A DNA stretch of 64,000 nt from Takakia lepidozioides. Its lineage: Eukaryota; Streptophyta; Takakiopsida; Takakiales; Takakiaceae. Location of the stretch: the NCBI GenBank assembly GCA_030704615.1, contig CM060731.1, positions 75,560,756-75,624,755 of the forward strand, given 5' to 3'. Each line of letters starts with the position of its first letter. Positions within the stretch are counted from its first letter, which is position 1. The position numbers were made by a program, and so were the translations under genes. Below the pieces are notes generated by a model. The model searched no databases, was not told the DNA's origin, and worked only from the letters and a program-made list of their open reading frames with translations. Shown one piece after another: positions 10,927 to 21,013 of this stretch.

Positions 10927-11652
10927 TGTCGCGCACCTCACTTCGGTAAGCTCCCCTTCAAGTCACAGTTACTCGCTCTGATGCGCGCGCCCAACTCCCT
11001 AACTGGCCGCCGGGCCAACTCGGAGCTTCGGCTGCTCAATGGGACATAACGGTCCCCCTTTACTCCTCCATAAGACCCTCTCCCAATTTGGGCCTAGTGG
11101 AAATTCCCTTTGGTCGATGACAATCCGGAATAGCTCCCCACACCTTGGTCGCTTTCCGGCTCGCACGCTTACTCACTAGTTTTTGGTCACCAACGGGCTT
11201 GCACCGTTCTCGAGGTTACTACTCCCTATATATACTTCTGTGACTGTCCGCGGGGGTTTCACAAACAACCATGCCATTTTATGGCGAACCACCACGAAAA
11301 CCCTCGATTCCCGGTGATGAGTCGCGGTGAGTCTTGGCCCACTCACCATGGTCCCATTGGACCGTGATGAGTCCCAAGACTCCCCACGACTCCCACCACA
11401 AGGTCTCCGCCCCCATGGTGAGTCCTATGCCACCCCCACTAAGTCCCACTAAGCTACCACCACCCCTCGTGGAACCACCCCCACCGCAACCCGGTGTGCG
11501 GGGCTCCACCTAGTGAGCACCTCCGCCTCCTTGAGTGCCTTGGGCACTCAAGGGTGCTTTAGCCCCCGCATCTATTGTCGCCACTGCCCCCACCACAGGG
11601 GCAGCCCCTCTCGTGTCTTGACCTCCTGTCCTTAAGGCGAAGGGCCGCGACA
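10927..11652 (-). repeat. 3' LTR of chromovirus B (726 bp)
   Basis: TG...CA ends and close similarity to 406-1127 place it in the same family. On the minus strand it follows a purine-rich tract (GGTAGGGGTG, about 11653-11662), as a 3' LTR follows a polypurine tract, and upstream of that lies an integrase/chromodomain ORF on the same strand. The TATATATAG promoter-like site recurs near 11227-11236. Confidence 0.85.
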
Positions 11653-12498
11653 CACACCCCTACCAGCAGGGAGTCGATGTCCTCATCGACTTGTCTATTT
11701 TGTAGAAACGAACATCCAAGTTGTGACGTCCCACATCAAGGAGTTTGTTTCCGCACCAGGGCGTCCTATGGCTAAGAACAAACCCCCACTTGACTCTACT
11801 CTCCACTAGCTAGTTTGGCCGACTTCCTCCAAGTCCCGGCCAAGGGTGGAGCCTCTCAAGCTCCTCCCAGTGCACTCTTCTTGACCCACTTCAGGGCCAA
11901 GGAACGATCCTCCCCGATGATCGAACCGCCTTACTACAACAACATTTGCTTGCGACCACTCGTGATGTCGCCTTTGGCATCACCTTGAGCAAGGGTTCGC
12001 CTTGAACCCTTTTTTACTAGGAAAATAACCTTGAACCAACCGTGCGCCCCAATCACTACAATTGGGTCCGCCTTGGAATGCTGGCCTGAGGTACGGGAAC
12101 ACGCCGAAGCCGCACTATGACTTCGTTCCGAGGCTACACGATTATAATACGTGAACGGAAGCACGTAGCTTCTGCGTTAGCCCGCATTACAAGGCAACCC
12201 CCTCGGTAGCGCAGTTATAGTATGCGCACACGCCAGGTGCGCACTAGCACGTGAACTCCCAACGAAGGCGCAAGTTTCCTTGCCCCTTGGATAGGAGTCA
12301 TCCGATTTCGGCACTACACAAACACACGATTAATCCAATTTACCTCTCCCACTTTGTAAGCTTAGCATGCATTCTAGCCAACCATACCATGCATCATCAT
12401 TCCAAACAAAATAGGACGCACAACATTTGGAAACCATTTCATTTATAACAAAATTTATACAATACAAGTTTTTGCTACCTCCAAGGTTGATGTCCCCA
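11653..12498 (-). other. Untranslated 3' region of chromovirus B
   Basis: This lies between the integrase stop and the 3' LTR on the minus strand. It contains the polypurine tract next to the LTR but no credible ORF. Confidence 0.5.
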
Positions 12499-13020
12499 TC
12501 AACGTTTCTTGCGCTTTTGAGGTCGCCCTTCGAGAACTGCAGCCGCCTCGGATGCGTTCCTCATTTCTGAGGCACGCACCCAAGATGCCTCCACATGATG
12601 ATAGCCCTTCCATTTCACGAGATACTCCGTTTCTCGATTCTTGAACCTCCTCGACTTAAGCACTGCCTCCACCTCATACTCAGGTTCATTTTTATGATCC
12701 AACAGCATAGGTGGCGGACGCAACACTTGAGGCCGATTCAGACGCGCTTCATCTTTGAAGTAAGGCTTCAAAAGGGAAACGTGGAATACCGGATGCACCT
12801 TGCTGTTTGCCGGCAGCTCCAATTCATACACATCCTCATTCATAACCTTCCGGATGCGAAAGGGTCCCGCATACGGAGATACGAACTTCGGACTCACTTC
12901 CAGAGGTAGTCGAAAATTCTTGATGTTCAACCAGACCTCCGTGCCTGCCTCGAACTTAAACTCCCTCCGCTTCCGATTTGCCTGCCATTCATACCGTTTC
13001 CTAGCTTTGGCAATGTTGTA
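12499..13020 (-). pseudogene. Ty3/gypsy integrase C-terminus with chromodomain
   Basis: The minus strand encodes the gypsy integrase C-terminal module (KFEAGTEVWLNIKNFRLP near 12960-12910, then GPFRIRKVMNEDVYELELP and HPVFHVSLLKPY), followed by a chromodomain: EYEVEAVLKSRRFKN, EYLVKWKGY and SWVRASEM. The chromodomain directs chromovirus integration to heterochromatin in characterised families. The open frame runs upstream past the first ATG (12930) to about 13020, where it breaks. The end is basic (QKRKKR). The catalytic core and the rest of pol are missing, so this is a truncated element. Confidence 0.88.
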
Positions 13021-13139
13021 CTATGTTGTCTCAATGCCTTTTCTTGATTTTTGGACTTGGGTTTTTTTCTCGCTAGCTCCCAACGCCCCGGTATTCTAGA
13101 ATCGTCAACAATCCTACAGTGACGGACCTTAGCATACCC

Positions 13140-13721
13140 TCATTCTTTGTAAGGGCCAATCTCTACCACCTTCGCATTAGAGTTCAGGTAATAAAGACCA
13201 GTTGTGCCTCCCCCACCCAATGACCCCGTCTTCCAAGGGACAACCCTAGTCCGTCGATGTGAATTCTGACTTGCCGAGCTAGCCCAATACTCAACACGCC
13301 GCATTAACTCGGCTTCGGCGGAGGGCACTCGACCCTCAGTTCTTCTACCCTTTCATGTCTTCATTAGCTGCCTCAAATTCCACGTGGCGTCTTTCGCCCT
13401 GCTTTGGATCCATCGATTGAACTTCGGCTTGTCCCTGTCCGCCGTCCACTTAGCCCCCGCCAAAGCGTTTGTCATTTTCCTCTCCATATTTTGCTGAAAA
13501 ATCTGAAACCTCTCCCATCCATGCCTAACTTAAGCACTCTCCAGCCTCATCATGTCCCTACCCTTGAAATAATCCGCTACCACTTCTTTCACCCTATCCA
13601 AGGCATTCAGTCCCGGGTAGTCTGGCTTGTTAACCTGGCTATCCCGCTCGTGGGCACGTTTTCTCTTCCTCCACCCCCCAGACGATCCCGCCCCAGAACT
13701 TGAATTCACAACCCCCGACAT
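13140..13721 (-). pseudogene. Unrecognised broken ORF
   Basis: One minus-strand frame starts with ATG at 13721, has a Ser/Gly-rich start and a basic run (WRKRKRAHERD), and stops at 13530. Sense continues in interrupted pieces (…ERFQIFQQNMERKM…, then a frame covering 13140-13328). The pieces look like one protein broken by indels. The position upstream of integrase debris would fit a gag-like ORF, but no zinc knuckle or known motif is visible, so I assign no function. Confidence 0.3.
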
Positions 13722-14368
13722 TGTATAAACCTTTGTCCACTACAGGGTCCAAAACCTCAGAAAAATGACAATGAATGCGTGTGGATGGTGTCTTCGTAGT
13801 TTTCTGCAAAAAAAACAGGCCGCCGGAGATCCGGAAACGACAAAATGGTGATACGATGATTGTACCGTGAACAAGTGTGTGGGACTGACCAATAGAAAAC
13901 CGAAAAAACCTTCCCCCCCCCAAATAATCACCTTTGTACCTCCCGTTGGCAGTGCCAAACAACGAAGTCCAAAAAGACTACAGGATGCCAAGGAACCACA
14001 CCACAAGAGGGGCAAAAGTGATCAGAAAAGGAAGGGGGGAATGGTTTATATAGGCGCCCACCGGCCCCCCCCAAAAAAAAAATGGCATTATGCTTGAAAA
14101 GGCGCGACAGGCCAGTGGCGCCTCGCTACGTGTCAACGCGGCGCGACAGGCCAGTCGTACCTCGCCACGACTGGGAGAGGTCAAGGGTTCAAAACCACCT
14201 CCCCCCATCCCATTTGTTTCGTTTTTCCTGACTCGTGGCACCTCGCCACATGGCTGGCCGAGGCATCGCTTCATGATTAAAAATAAAAAACAAAATGCCA
14301 CACGGCGGGTCCCTGGATTTCTAAGAAAAAAAAAAACACGCAACCGCTTATCTTAAAATGTAATGAAA
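13722..14368. other. Unassigned, C- and A-rich low-complexity stretch
   Basis: It contains homopolymer runs (C near 13913-13920, A near 14080-14090 and 14325-14335) and two copies of GCGCGACAGGCCAGT (14101 and 14140). Long frames exist on both strands but lack motifs. Confidence 0.35.
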
Positions 14369-14760
14369 TACAAGCGACCGCCAATACGGGCGGTTGCTTC
14401 ATTTAAAAATAAATAAATTACGGGCGACTGCCAATATTGGCGGTCGCTTCATTTAAAAATAAATAAATTACGGGCAACTGCCAATATGGGAGGTTGCCTC
14501 ATTTAAAAATAAATAAATTACGGGCGACCGCCAATATGGGCGGTGGCTTCATTTAAAAATAAATAAATTACGGGCGATCGCCAATTTCGGCGGTCGTTTC
14601 ATTTAAAAATAAATAAATTACCGACGACCGCCAATATTGGTGGTCGCTTAATTTAACAAAATATTAAATTACAAACGACCGCCAATATGAGCGGTCGCTT
14701 TTATTAAAAATAATAAATTATATGCGACCGCCAATATAGGCGAACTCATTTTTTAAAACA
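14369..14760. repeat. Eight 50-bp tandem repeats, each a palindrome
   Basis: Units begin near 14371, 14421, 14471, 14521, 14571, 14621, 14671 and 14722. Each is a GC-rich dyad of the form GCGACCGCCA..TGGCGGTCGC with CCAATATTGG-like centre, joined by an AT-rich linker (TTCATTTAAAAATAAATAAA). Units drift at the right-hand end. Both the dyad and the 50-bp period are kept. No coding frame or transposon end is attached. Confidence 0.92.
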
Positions 14761-14960
14761 AATTAATAAATACTAATAATTGGCCACGTCTGTTTTACAC
14801 CGTGGCTGCCATGTCATTACAAATGGTAGAAGTAAATTGTAAAAGTAAAATGTAAAAAATATTATGTGGATAATCGTCCGGATTCGACGTGACATGACGC
14901 ACGTCGGACGTGACGGCCAACGTATCAGCGCCACGTCATGTCAGGAATGAAAACTAGGGC
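14761..14960. other. Unassigned sequence
   Basis: It shows several ACGTCA/GACGTG motifs near 14885-14940, which is suggestive of transposon subterminal sequence, but no terminus is found. Confidence 0.25.
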
Positions 14961-15302
14961 CACCAATGCGACGCGTACTTTCTCGTCTGGACCCCGTACG
15001 ACGACAAGTGGAGCGTACTCGAAGTCTGATAATTCTGTTGGAGGTTGAGGCTTCGGACCCAGACGGCAACGAAATCATGTTTGAAGGCAGCTTCGAAAAT
15101 CAGAATGCTCAAATTACTGCGTGGTCCCAAGTTCAAGGTGTTGGACACTATCGATGGTTGTACGGACCTATAAATCATTTGAGTCAAGAACAAAAAGCCG
15201 AATACTTGGCAAGTACCATTCGTCGGATTTTGGATTTTCTCCAACTTTAAGCAAGTCCATGATTTTATCGCTCCTCGAGGAACTCGGCGCTAGAAGAGGG
15301 GG
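14961..15302 (+). mobile_element. 3' end of a gypsy element before its LTR
   Basis: It matches 21187-21530. An open frame (14966-15250, 94 aa) ends about 50 bp before a polypurine tract (AGAAGAGGGGG, 15292-15302) and the LTR at 15303. In the second copy the same frame carries stops. The peptide (…GSFENQNAQITAWSQ…INHLSQEQKAEYLAS…) belongs to no family I recognise. Its position makes it the C-terminus of the last ORF of the element or a 3' accessory ORF. Confidence 0.6.
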
Positions 15303-15579
15303 TGATGTCACGGACATAGCCCAGAAGAACTTACCAAGAGTAAATACCAGAAGTTAATAAGTTACGGAAAGTTACCATGACTTACCATGATTTACTATGA
15401 TCTACCATGATTTACCATTACTTATCAAGTTACCGGAAGTTCATCAAATTACCAAGAGTAACTTGGAAAACTACTTCGGAAGCTTCTTTGGAGGAAACTT
15501 CTCCATCAAGATACCTCTTTTGTTTAAGGAAGCTTCTCCATCAAGAAACCTTTGTTTAATCTTGGAAACTTCTCCATCA
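15303..15579 (+). repeat. 5' part of a gypsy LTR
   Basis: It starts TGATGTCACGGACATAGCCC right after the polypurine tract and matches the start of the 21531-22151 LTR, including its TTACCATGATTTACC tandem motif. It is cut at 15580 by a CACTA terminus. Confidence 0.8.
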
Positions 15580-16110
15580 CACTACTAAGTTTGGGGGGGT
15601 TAGCGATGGCCCAACGACCTCCAACCGCCGCGATTAGCGATAGAAATACTGTACGGCGCCCGGGGCATTTTACGACGTCGGGAAATCGCAGCGACGTCGC
15701 TCCAACGTCGCTAATTAGCGTCGTCGGGGAATCGCAAACCCCTCGGGACCCTCGGCCGAGGCACCGGCGCGACTTGCGACGTTCGGGCATCGCAAAAAAA
15801 AAAAAAAAAAAAAAAACAAACGTTTTTTTCTGCGACGTTTTTTCTGTGATGTCGCATTATGGACGTCCGGGGGTCGTAAATGCGACCCCCAGACGTCACA
15901 GTAGGGGGGTACATTTGAATTTAGGTGGGAAGATTTGAATTTGAATTTGAATTTCAAAAACTAGTTGACCATTGACTCCGGTTTTGTCCAATGGCAGTTC
16001 ATGCATTGTTCCACATATATTAGGCAATGCATATTTGAACCTAGGACCTCCACATTATAACATTTCTAAGACATTGCACACTAACCAACAAATCTACAAT
16101 ACATCTATGT
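15580..16110 (+). mobile_element. CACTA-family transposon end (family 1)
   Basis: It begins CACTACTAAGTTTGGGGGGG and then shows dense GGAATCGCA/GACGTCG subterminal motifs and a poly-A/T hairpin (15795-15835). Near 16030-16095, on the minus strand, is a tRNA-like promoter module (AGGTCCTAGGTTCAAAT as B box, GTTAGTGTGCAATGTCTTAG upstream). The same module in the same relative orientation occurs in the element ending at 25002. The bases just before the terminus are TCA, a possible 3-bp target duplication. The inner boundary is approximate. Confidence 0.65.
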
Positions 16111-16190
16111 ATCACAAAAGCAGTCCAAGTATATATATACATATCAAGAGTTAGCTCCTAGTGAATACCACTATCTCAATCCTATCATTG

Positions 16191-17088
16191 TGATCTCGTG
16201 GTCAATGAGGGGCCCAATGGCATGTGATCAATTCTGGCCTGCATCCGCCTACTTCGCGGTGAAAGTTGACTTTCTTCTTCACTCTCACGACGTGGCGGTG
16301 GTGGATCGAGAACAAGTGTTCGGACTGCATGCAAATCGGCAACGAGGCTGTCCACATCCGGCAATACAGCCCCTGAAACACGATGATAACGGTCTGTCCA
16401 TAATCGCCTCCATTTCTCTACAACTGCCTTGATGGTACTTTTGAAACTTTCCAACTGCCTCTCGCGGGCCCTCTCCCTAATCATTGTGTCGTTTCGACGA
16501 TAAGCCGCCTCGTACGCATCATTCATTTAGCGTTGACATATTATAACATCTTCGAGTTCGGACAGCAACAAATGTCTCCCAATCGGTTGTCAGTCATACA
16601 ATTCGTTCTCCTCCGACACCCATGGAATCTGTGGGAGCCGAATAAACCTGGACCTTGTTTGACTCCAATGCCCTCCCAGATTGCGGCAAAACTGCTCTCT
16701 CTCCCACCAATCTCGAATACCTCCCGCACGTATGGTTATCTCCCAATCAGATATGACCCAAAAATACTGGGGATCTTTGATGTATGTCGGGTTTCCGGCA
16801 TGTATGCCGTGCATCTCTTTGTCTGCATCCCATACCAAGTTATTGCCCCAATGCGCACAATTCAGAAATGTGTATGGTAGCCCATCCAATGGGAGGTTGT
16901 GTCGATTGTATTCAAAACCTATGGGCATCCGATCCTCCAAGCCCACCAGCTCATAGAAACGGCGATGGATTGATATACGGCATCCTGGGCAAGCGCTCGT
17001 CCGCAAGGCTTGCGGGATAAGACATGTGAGATGGAATATATGTCCACATGATCCAAGCACATGACATCCCTTTAGGCCGTATGGATTC
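16191..17088 (-). pseudogene. RING-like gene, left palindrome arm
   Basis: Reading outward from the centre, the minus strand encodes CHVLGSCGHIFHLTCL and SACPGCR, the C-terminal half of a RING-type zinc-binding domain (C-G-H-x2-H-x2-C ... C-x2-C), the kind found in E3 ubiquitin ligases. A Trp-rich stretch (WEITIRAGGIRDWWERE) and a charged, helical C-terminus (RERARERQLESF) follow. The first Cys pair of the RING would lie upstream of the centre and is lost. Two stops interrupt it: TGA at 16590-16592 (CGA in the other arm) and TAA at 16527-16529 (CAA in the other arm). The last 26 codons are also missing. An open frame crossing the centre adds N-terminal residues that are antisense to the other arm and are not natural. 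Confidence 0.7.
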
Positions 17089-17998
17089 CTACACATCAAA
17101 GAATCCATACGGTCCAGAGGGATGTCATGTGCTTGGATCATGTGGCCATATATTCCATCTCACATGTCTTATCCCGCAAGCCTTGCAGACGAGCGCTTGC
17201 CCAGGATGCCGTATATCAATCCATCGCCGTTTCTATGAGCTGGTGGGCTTGGAGGATCGGATGCCCATAGGTTTTGAATACAATCGACACAACCTCCCAT
17301 TGGATGGGCTACCATACACATTTCTGAATTGTGCGCATTGGGGCAATAACTTGGTATGGGATGCAGACAAAGAGATGCATGGCATACATGCCGGAAACCC
17401 GACATACATCAAAGATCCCCAATATTTTTGGGTCACATCTGATTGGGAGATAACCATACGTGCGGGAGGTATTCGAGATTGGTGGGAGAGAGAGCAGTTT
17501 TGCCGCAGTCTGGGAGGGCATTGGAGTCAAAGAAGGTCCAGGTTTATCAGGCTCCCACAAATTCCATGGGTGCCGGAGGAGAACGAATTGTATGACCGAC
17601 AACCGATTGGGAGACATTTGTTGCTGTCCGAACTCGAAGATGTTATAATATGTCAACGCCAAATGAATGATGCGTATGAGGCGGCTTATCGTCGAAACAA
17701 CACAATGATTAGGGACAGGGCCCGCGAGAGGCAGTTGGAAAGTTTCAAAAGTACCATCAAGGCAGTTGTAGAGAAATAGAGGAGATTTTGGACAGACTGT
17801 TATCATCGTGTTTCGGGGGCTGTATTGCCGGATGTGGACAGCCTCGTTGCCGATTTGCATGCAGCCCGAACACTTGTTCTCGATCCACCACCGCCACATC
17901 GTGAGAGTGAAGAAGAAAGTCAACTTTCGCTGCGAAGTAGGCGGATGCAGGCCAAAATTGATCACATGCCATTGGGCCCCTCATTGACCACGAGATCA
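16191..17998. repeat. Near-perfect palindrome: 898-bp arms, 12-bp spacer
   Basis: Position 16191 pairs with 17998 and 17088 with 17101, and both pairs sum to 34189, so the arms have no net indel. The spacer is CTACACATCAAA (17089-17100). By eye the arms are roughly 97% identical, and the mismatches inspected are mostly C/T or G/A. Sequence outside the arms is unrelated on the two sides. Confidence 0.95.
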
Positions 17999-18076
17999 CG
18001 GTCGCAAGCTCTGGCAATTGGCAGTGCAAATCAGGCCACAACATCAAATTCCACATCCACGGACAGTGACGACTAG
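17101..18076 (+). pseudogene. RING-like gene, right palindrome arm plus 3' end
   Basis: This is the same protein as in the left arm. It lacks the left arm's two stops but has its own, TAG at 17777-17779, where the left arm has TGG. Sense resumes after it and reaches a natural end at 18076 (…SANQATTSNSTSTDSDD). Conserved features are the CGHIFHLTCL/CPGCR RING half, a central Trp/His-rich region and a C-terminal charged helix with RRES-EEESQLS. Both copies are N-terminally truncated at the palindrome centre. The 3' end also occurs alone at 3078. It may be a host gene fragment or a gene carried by a mobile element. Confidence 0.7.
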
Positions 18077-18315
18077 GCTTTGAATGACTGGCAGCATAAT
18101 ACATATACAGTATGCATTTTTGTTGTACCTTGAATATTGTTGGAAAACACAGTGATGACATTCCGCCAAGTTTGTATATCACCAGTTTTGTTAATACAGA
18201 ATGCACATGTGCGGCACCTGCCAATTGCATGAGCAGCGTTTTCTTCACGTTTACACTCGTGTGATAGGGAAGAAATAGTTCACCCTGTAAACAAATTTAC
18301 AATGGTGTCATATTT
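18008..18315 (+). repeat. Dispersed repeat, copy 2 (first copy at 3078)
   Basis: It holds the last coding bases and 3' flank of the RING-like gene and matches 3078-3391. It starts 10 bp outside the palindrome arm and ends exactly at an LTR tip. Confidence 0.8.
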
Positions 18316-18535
18316 TGTCGCGGCCCTTCGCCTTGAGGACAGGGGGTCGGGACACGCGAGGGGCTGCCCCTGTGGTGGGGGCAGTGGCGACAATAGATGC
18401 GGGGACTAAAACACCCTTGAGTGCCTTGGCGGAGGTGCTCACTAGGTGGAGCCCCGCACACCGGGTTGCGGTGGGGGTGGTTTCACGAGGGGTGGTGGTA
18501 GCTTAGTGGGACTTAGTGGGGGTGGCATAGGACTC
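18316..18535 (+). repeat. Fragment of element A/B-type LTR, plus orientation
   Basis: It begins TGTCGCGGCCCTTCGCCTTG and is the reverse complement of the end of the 10927-11652 LTR, including the CGCACACCGGGTTGCGGTGG block. It breaks off near 18535, about 220 bp in. Confidence 0.75.
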
Positions 18536-19261
18536 GCTACGGAGTTTACTCTCTGCGACTCTCCCCCTCTAGTTTGCTTCGATCGTGTAGAAAAGGTGGA
18601 CAACAGGGCTAGGATCTTTATGGACATTAGTGCGTCGGAGTCCGGTGATACCACCAGTTCCAGTGCATAGACATTTTCCGACTGGTTGCACTTGTTTAGG
18701 AATATCTAGGGAATCAACTATGAGGAGATTGCTTCTCTTGCGTCAAGTGTGTGTCTCCCTTCCCAACATTGTCTACATAAGACATTTCCTGGATATAAAT
18801 TTTTTCATCTTCACTTGCAAGTCCATTCATACAATCTGTGTGGGTCCACAATACTTCCAATCTTTACACATACGCACGTAAATTGTTTATGCATCCAAAA
18901 CATATGTCCATCCATCAACTATCCGAAATTCTACCATTCCAAATTTGTCCCTCCGTCATTCATCCAGTATTCCAGCATATATCATCCATCATTTGCCCCA
19001 CACTTAGCCATCATGCATCCAACATCTAACCAACATTCATCCATCATCCATCATTTTTCATCCATCCACCATTCATCTAACGTTCATCCAGCTTCACATC
19101 CAGGTACGCATTATATTTTCACTCGTTCCCACGGGAATAGGTCCCCTGGGTTATCACCGTCCGCGGATGTGGGCCCCTACACCCTCTGGTGTGAGCATCT
19201 TTCCGCTCACTGATTGACATCTTCTCGCTTACGCATCTTCCCGCTCACGTGAGCCGCTCAA
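18536..19261. other. Unassigned sequence with CATCC-rich stretch
   Basis: Between 18890 and 19100 the plus strand is a degenerate run of CATCCATC-like words, which gives false His/Ser-rich frames. Near 19195-19255 TCCGCTCAC-like words recur. No gene is supported. Confidence 0.4.
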
Positions 19262-19978
19262 GGACTTGCAATCCCCGTATCTGATCAATGACCACAGTTC
19301 ATATCAAATTTCTGGAGGGGATTATTTCACATATTGGATACTAAGATCAACCTCTCTACAACTAATCATCCACAGACTAACGGTCAAACCGACCGCGTAA
19401 ACCAAATTTTGGAGCAGTATCGTCGCTGTACGATAAATTATCACCAAGATAATTGGACGGACCTTCTGCCATTGGCTGAGTTTGCCTACAACAATACTAT
19501 ACATTTTTCGACCAACCAAACTCTATTTTTCTCCAATTATGGTCATCATCCTCGAGCAAACCCTTTCCACATGAAGACTGTTGGAAGCCATGCTGCGGAA
19601 AACCTTGCTACTCATCTTGCTACGATTCACAAGAAGCTTACATTCCACATTGCAGAAGCTCAAAAACAATACGAGGAGTATGCAGATCAACATCGACAAC
19701 TTCAACCCCAGTTCAAGGTTGGAGATCGTGTATGGCTTCTTCGACGTGACATACAAACCTCGCGACCATCAAGGAAGTTGGATTATCAACGATTGGAACC
19801 ATTCAAAATTATTCGTCAAATAAATCCGGTCAGTTTTCGGCTTGAACTCCCACGAAGTATGCGGATCCATCCAGTCTTTCATGTTTTATTATTGGAGTTG
19901 TATCATCCATCGAATATTCCAGGGAGAGTTTCCGTACCACCTCCACCAATCGAAGTCAATCAGGAAATTGAGTATTAA
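19262..19978 (+). pseudogene. Ty3/gypsy integrase core and C-terminus (chromovirus C)
   Basis: The core motif QFISNFWRGL is followed by NHPQTNGQTDRVNQILEQYR and WTDLLPLAEFAYNN, then the C-terminal module (FKVGDRVWLL, KLDYQRLEPFKI, HPVFHVLLLELY). A stop lies just after SDQ upstream, where families normally have SDRD. The catalytic Glu of the DDE triad, expected in GQTE, is Asp here. A TAA follows EIEY at the end. The frame opens before position 19334, which is not an ATG. It is a dead copy whose chromodomain continues downstream around a hAT insertion. Confidence 0.85.
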
Positions 19979-20043
19979 ATCGACGAAGTCCTAGACTCTC
20001 ACATCAAAGTATAAATGTCTTGAGTATTTCGTACATTGGAAAG
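19979..20043 (+). pseudogene. Chromodomain of element C, first half
   Basis: The frame DEVLDSHIK…LEYFVHWKGY is the first half of a chromodomain (usual block: Y-V-WKGY). It stops being readable at the hAT target site, where the next residues are supplied by sequence after 20822. Confidence 0.75.
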
Positions 20044-20822
20044 GTTACGACCAGTGTTGGGCGGTTACCCGCCGAGACCCAGGTTAACCGCCGGTTCAGG
20101 TTCAGGTTCACCGGAACCGGACCGGAACCGGGCCCATTCCTACAGAACCTGACCCGGAACCGGAACCTGCCAATGGGGATCGGCGCAGAACCGAACCGAC
20201 GGTTCCTGCTGGCTGTGAGAACCGGAGAACCGGGGCGCAGGGGGATAAAAACAGGTTCCGGTTCTTGACCCCTTGGTGGGCTGATGGGCCCAGGGCAAAA
20301 CTTATTTAATGCTCTCAAGCCTTGGGTTCAATCTCCAGCTCCATGATATCCTGGCTAAGTTCATTAATAAAATGTTTGAAGATGCCAACACTTGTCAGGT
20401 AGCTGAATAGTACTTTCAACCCATAAAATTTTACCCATTTTCTTCTACCAGTTTATTTAGAGTATTTTTGTTTGTTTTTTTGTGTTTAGTGAAAACTAAC
20501 AAAATCGTTGGATTTTAGTTCAAATATGTGAATACACTGCTATTTAATCTACCGGACTGATAAAATATTTTAAATCTAATTAAATTAAACAAATATATTT
20601 TAAAAATAGAACCGGAACCTAACCGGAACCGATGGTTTTTATTAGCAACTAACCGGTAACCGGAACCGCCCCCATGTTTAAAAGTTGGATCCGGAACCAG
20701 ACCGGAACCGGCTCAATAAAAAAAAACCGGAACCGGATCCGGAACCGTCTCTTGAAATAATTGTGGAACCGGAACCGAAGGTTCCTTCACAAATGCAAGA
20801 ACCGCCCAACACTGGTTACGAT
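20044..20822. mobile_element. hAT-type non-autonomous element with 8-bp TSD
   Basis: The element is 20052-20814 (763 bp). Its termini are CAGTGTTGGGCGGTT at the left and the exact inverse at the right. It is flanked by GTTACGAC (20044-20051) and GTTACGAT (20815-20822), an 8-bp duplication with one mismatch. An 8-bp TSD and CAGTG-type ends are hAT hallmarks. The interior has many GGAACCGG/GGTTCCGG words clustered near both ends and no transposase, so it needs an autonomous partner. Confidence 0.9.
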
Positions 20823-21013
20823 ATCAACGAACGAACGTGAGAACCTTCATCCAATCTTGCCAATACATCTGACAAACTCCAAGAGTTTCATCAATGATAT
20901 CCAGCTAAACCCCGAGCTACACGTCAATAAGACATCGCAACGATGATGTCAGCCAAGTTAGCTTCAAGGTGAAGACTCCACATTCAGTGTACCTGATACA
21001 CGCTAAGGAGGGA
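20815..21013 (+). pseudogene. Chromodomain of element C, second half, and 3' tail
   Basis: After the hAT element the frame resumes as YDINER then EPSSNLANTSDKLQEFHQ, which completes the WKGY-x-W-EP--NL chromodomain pattern. A non-coding tail leads to a purine tract (TAAGGAGGGA, 21004-21013), the probable polypurine tract of element C. Confidence 0.75.

Noticed and set aside
14369-14760. CRISPR-like repeat array
   Set aside because: The linkers are themselves repeated, the repeats are palindromes at a strict 50-bp period, and the context is a plant nuclear genome.
17048-17141. Natural N-terminus of the RING-like protein across the palindrome centre
   Set aside because: Both frames read through the centre into the antisense of the opposite arm, so these residues are an artefact of the inverted repeat.
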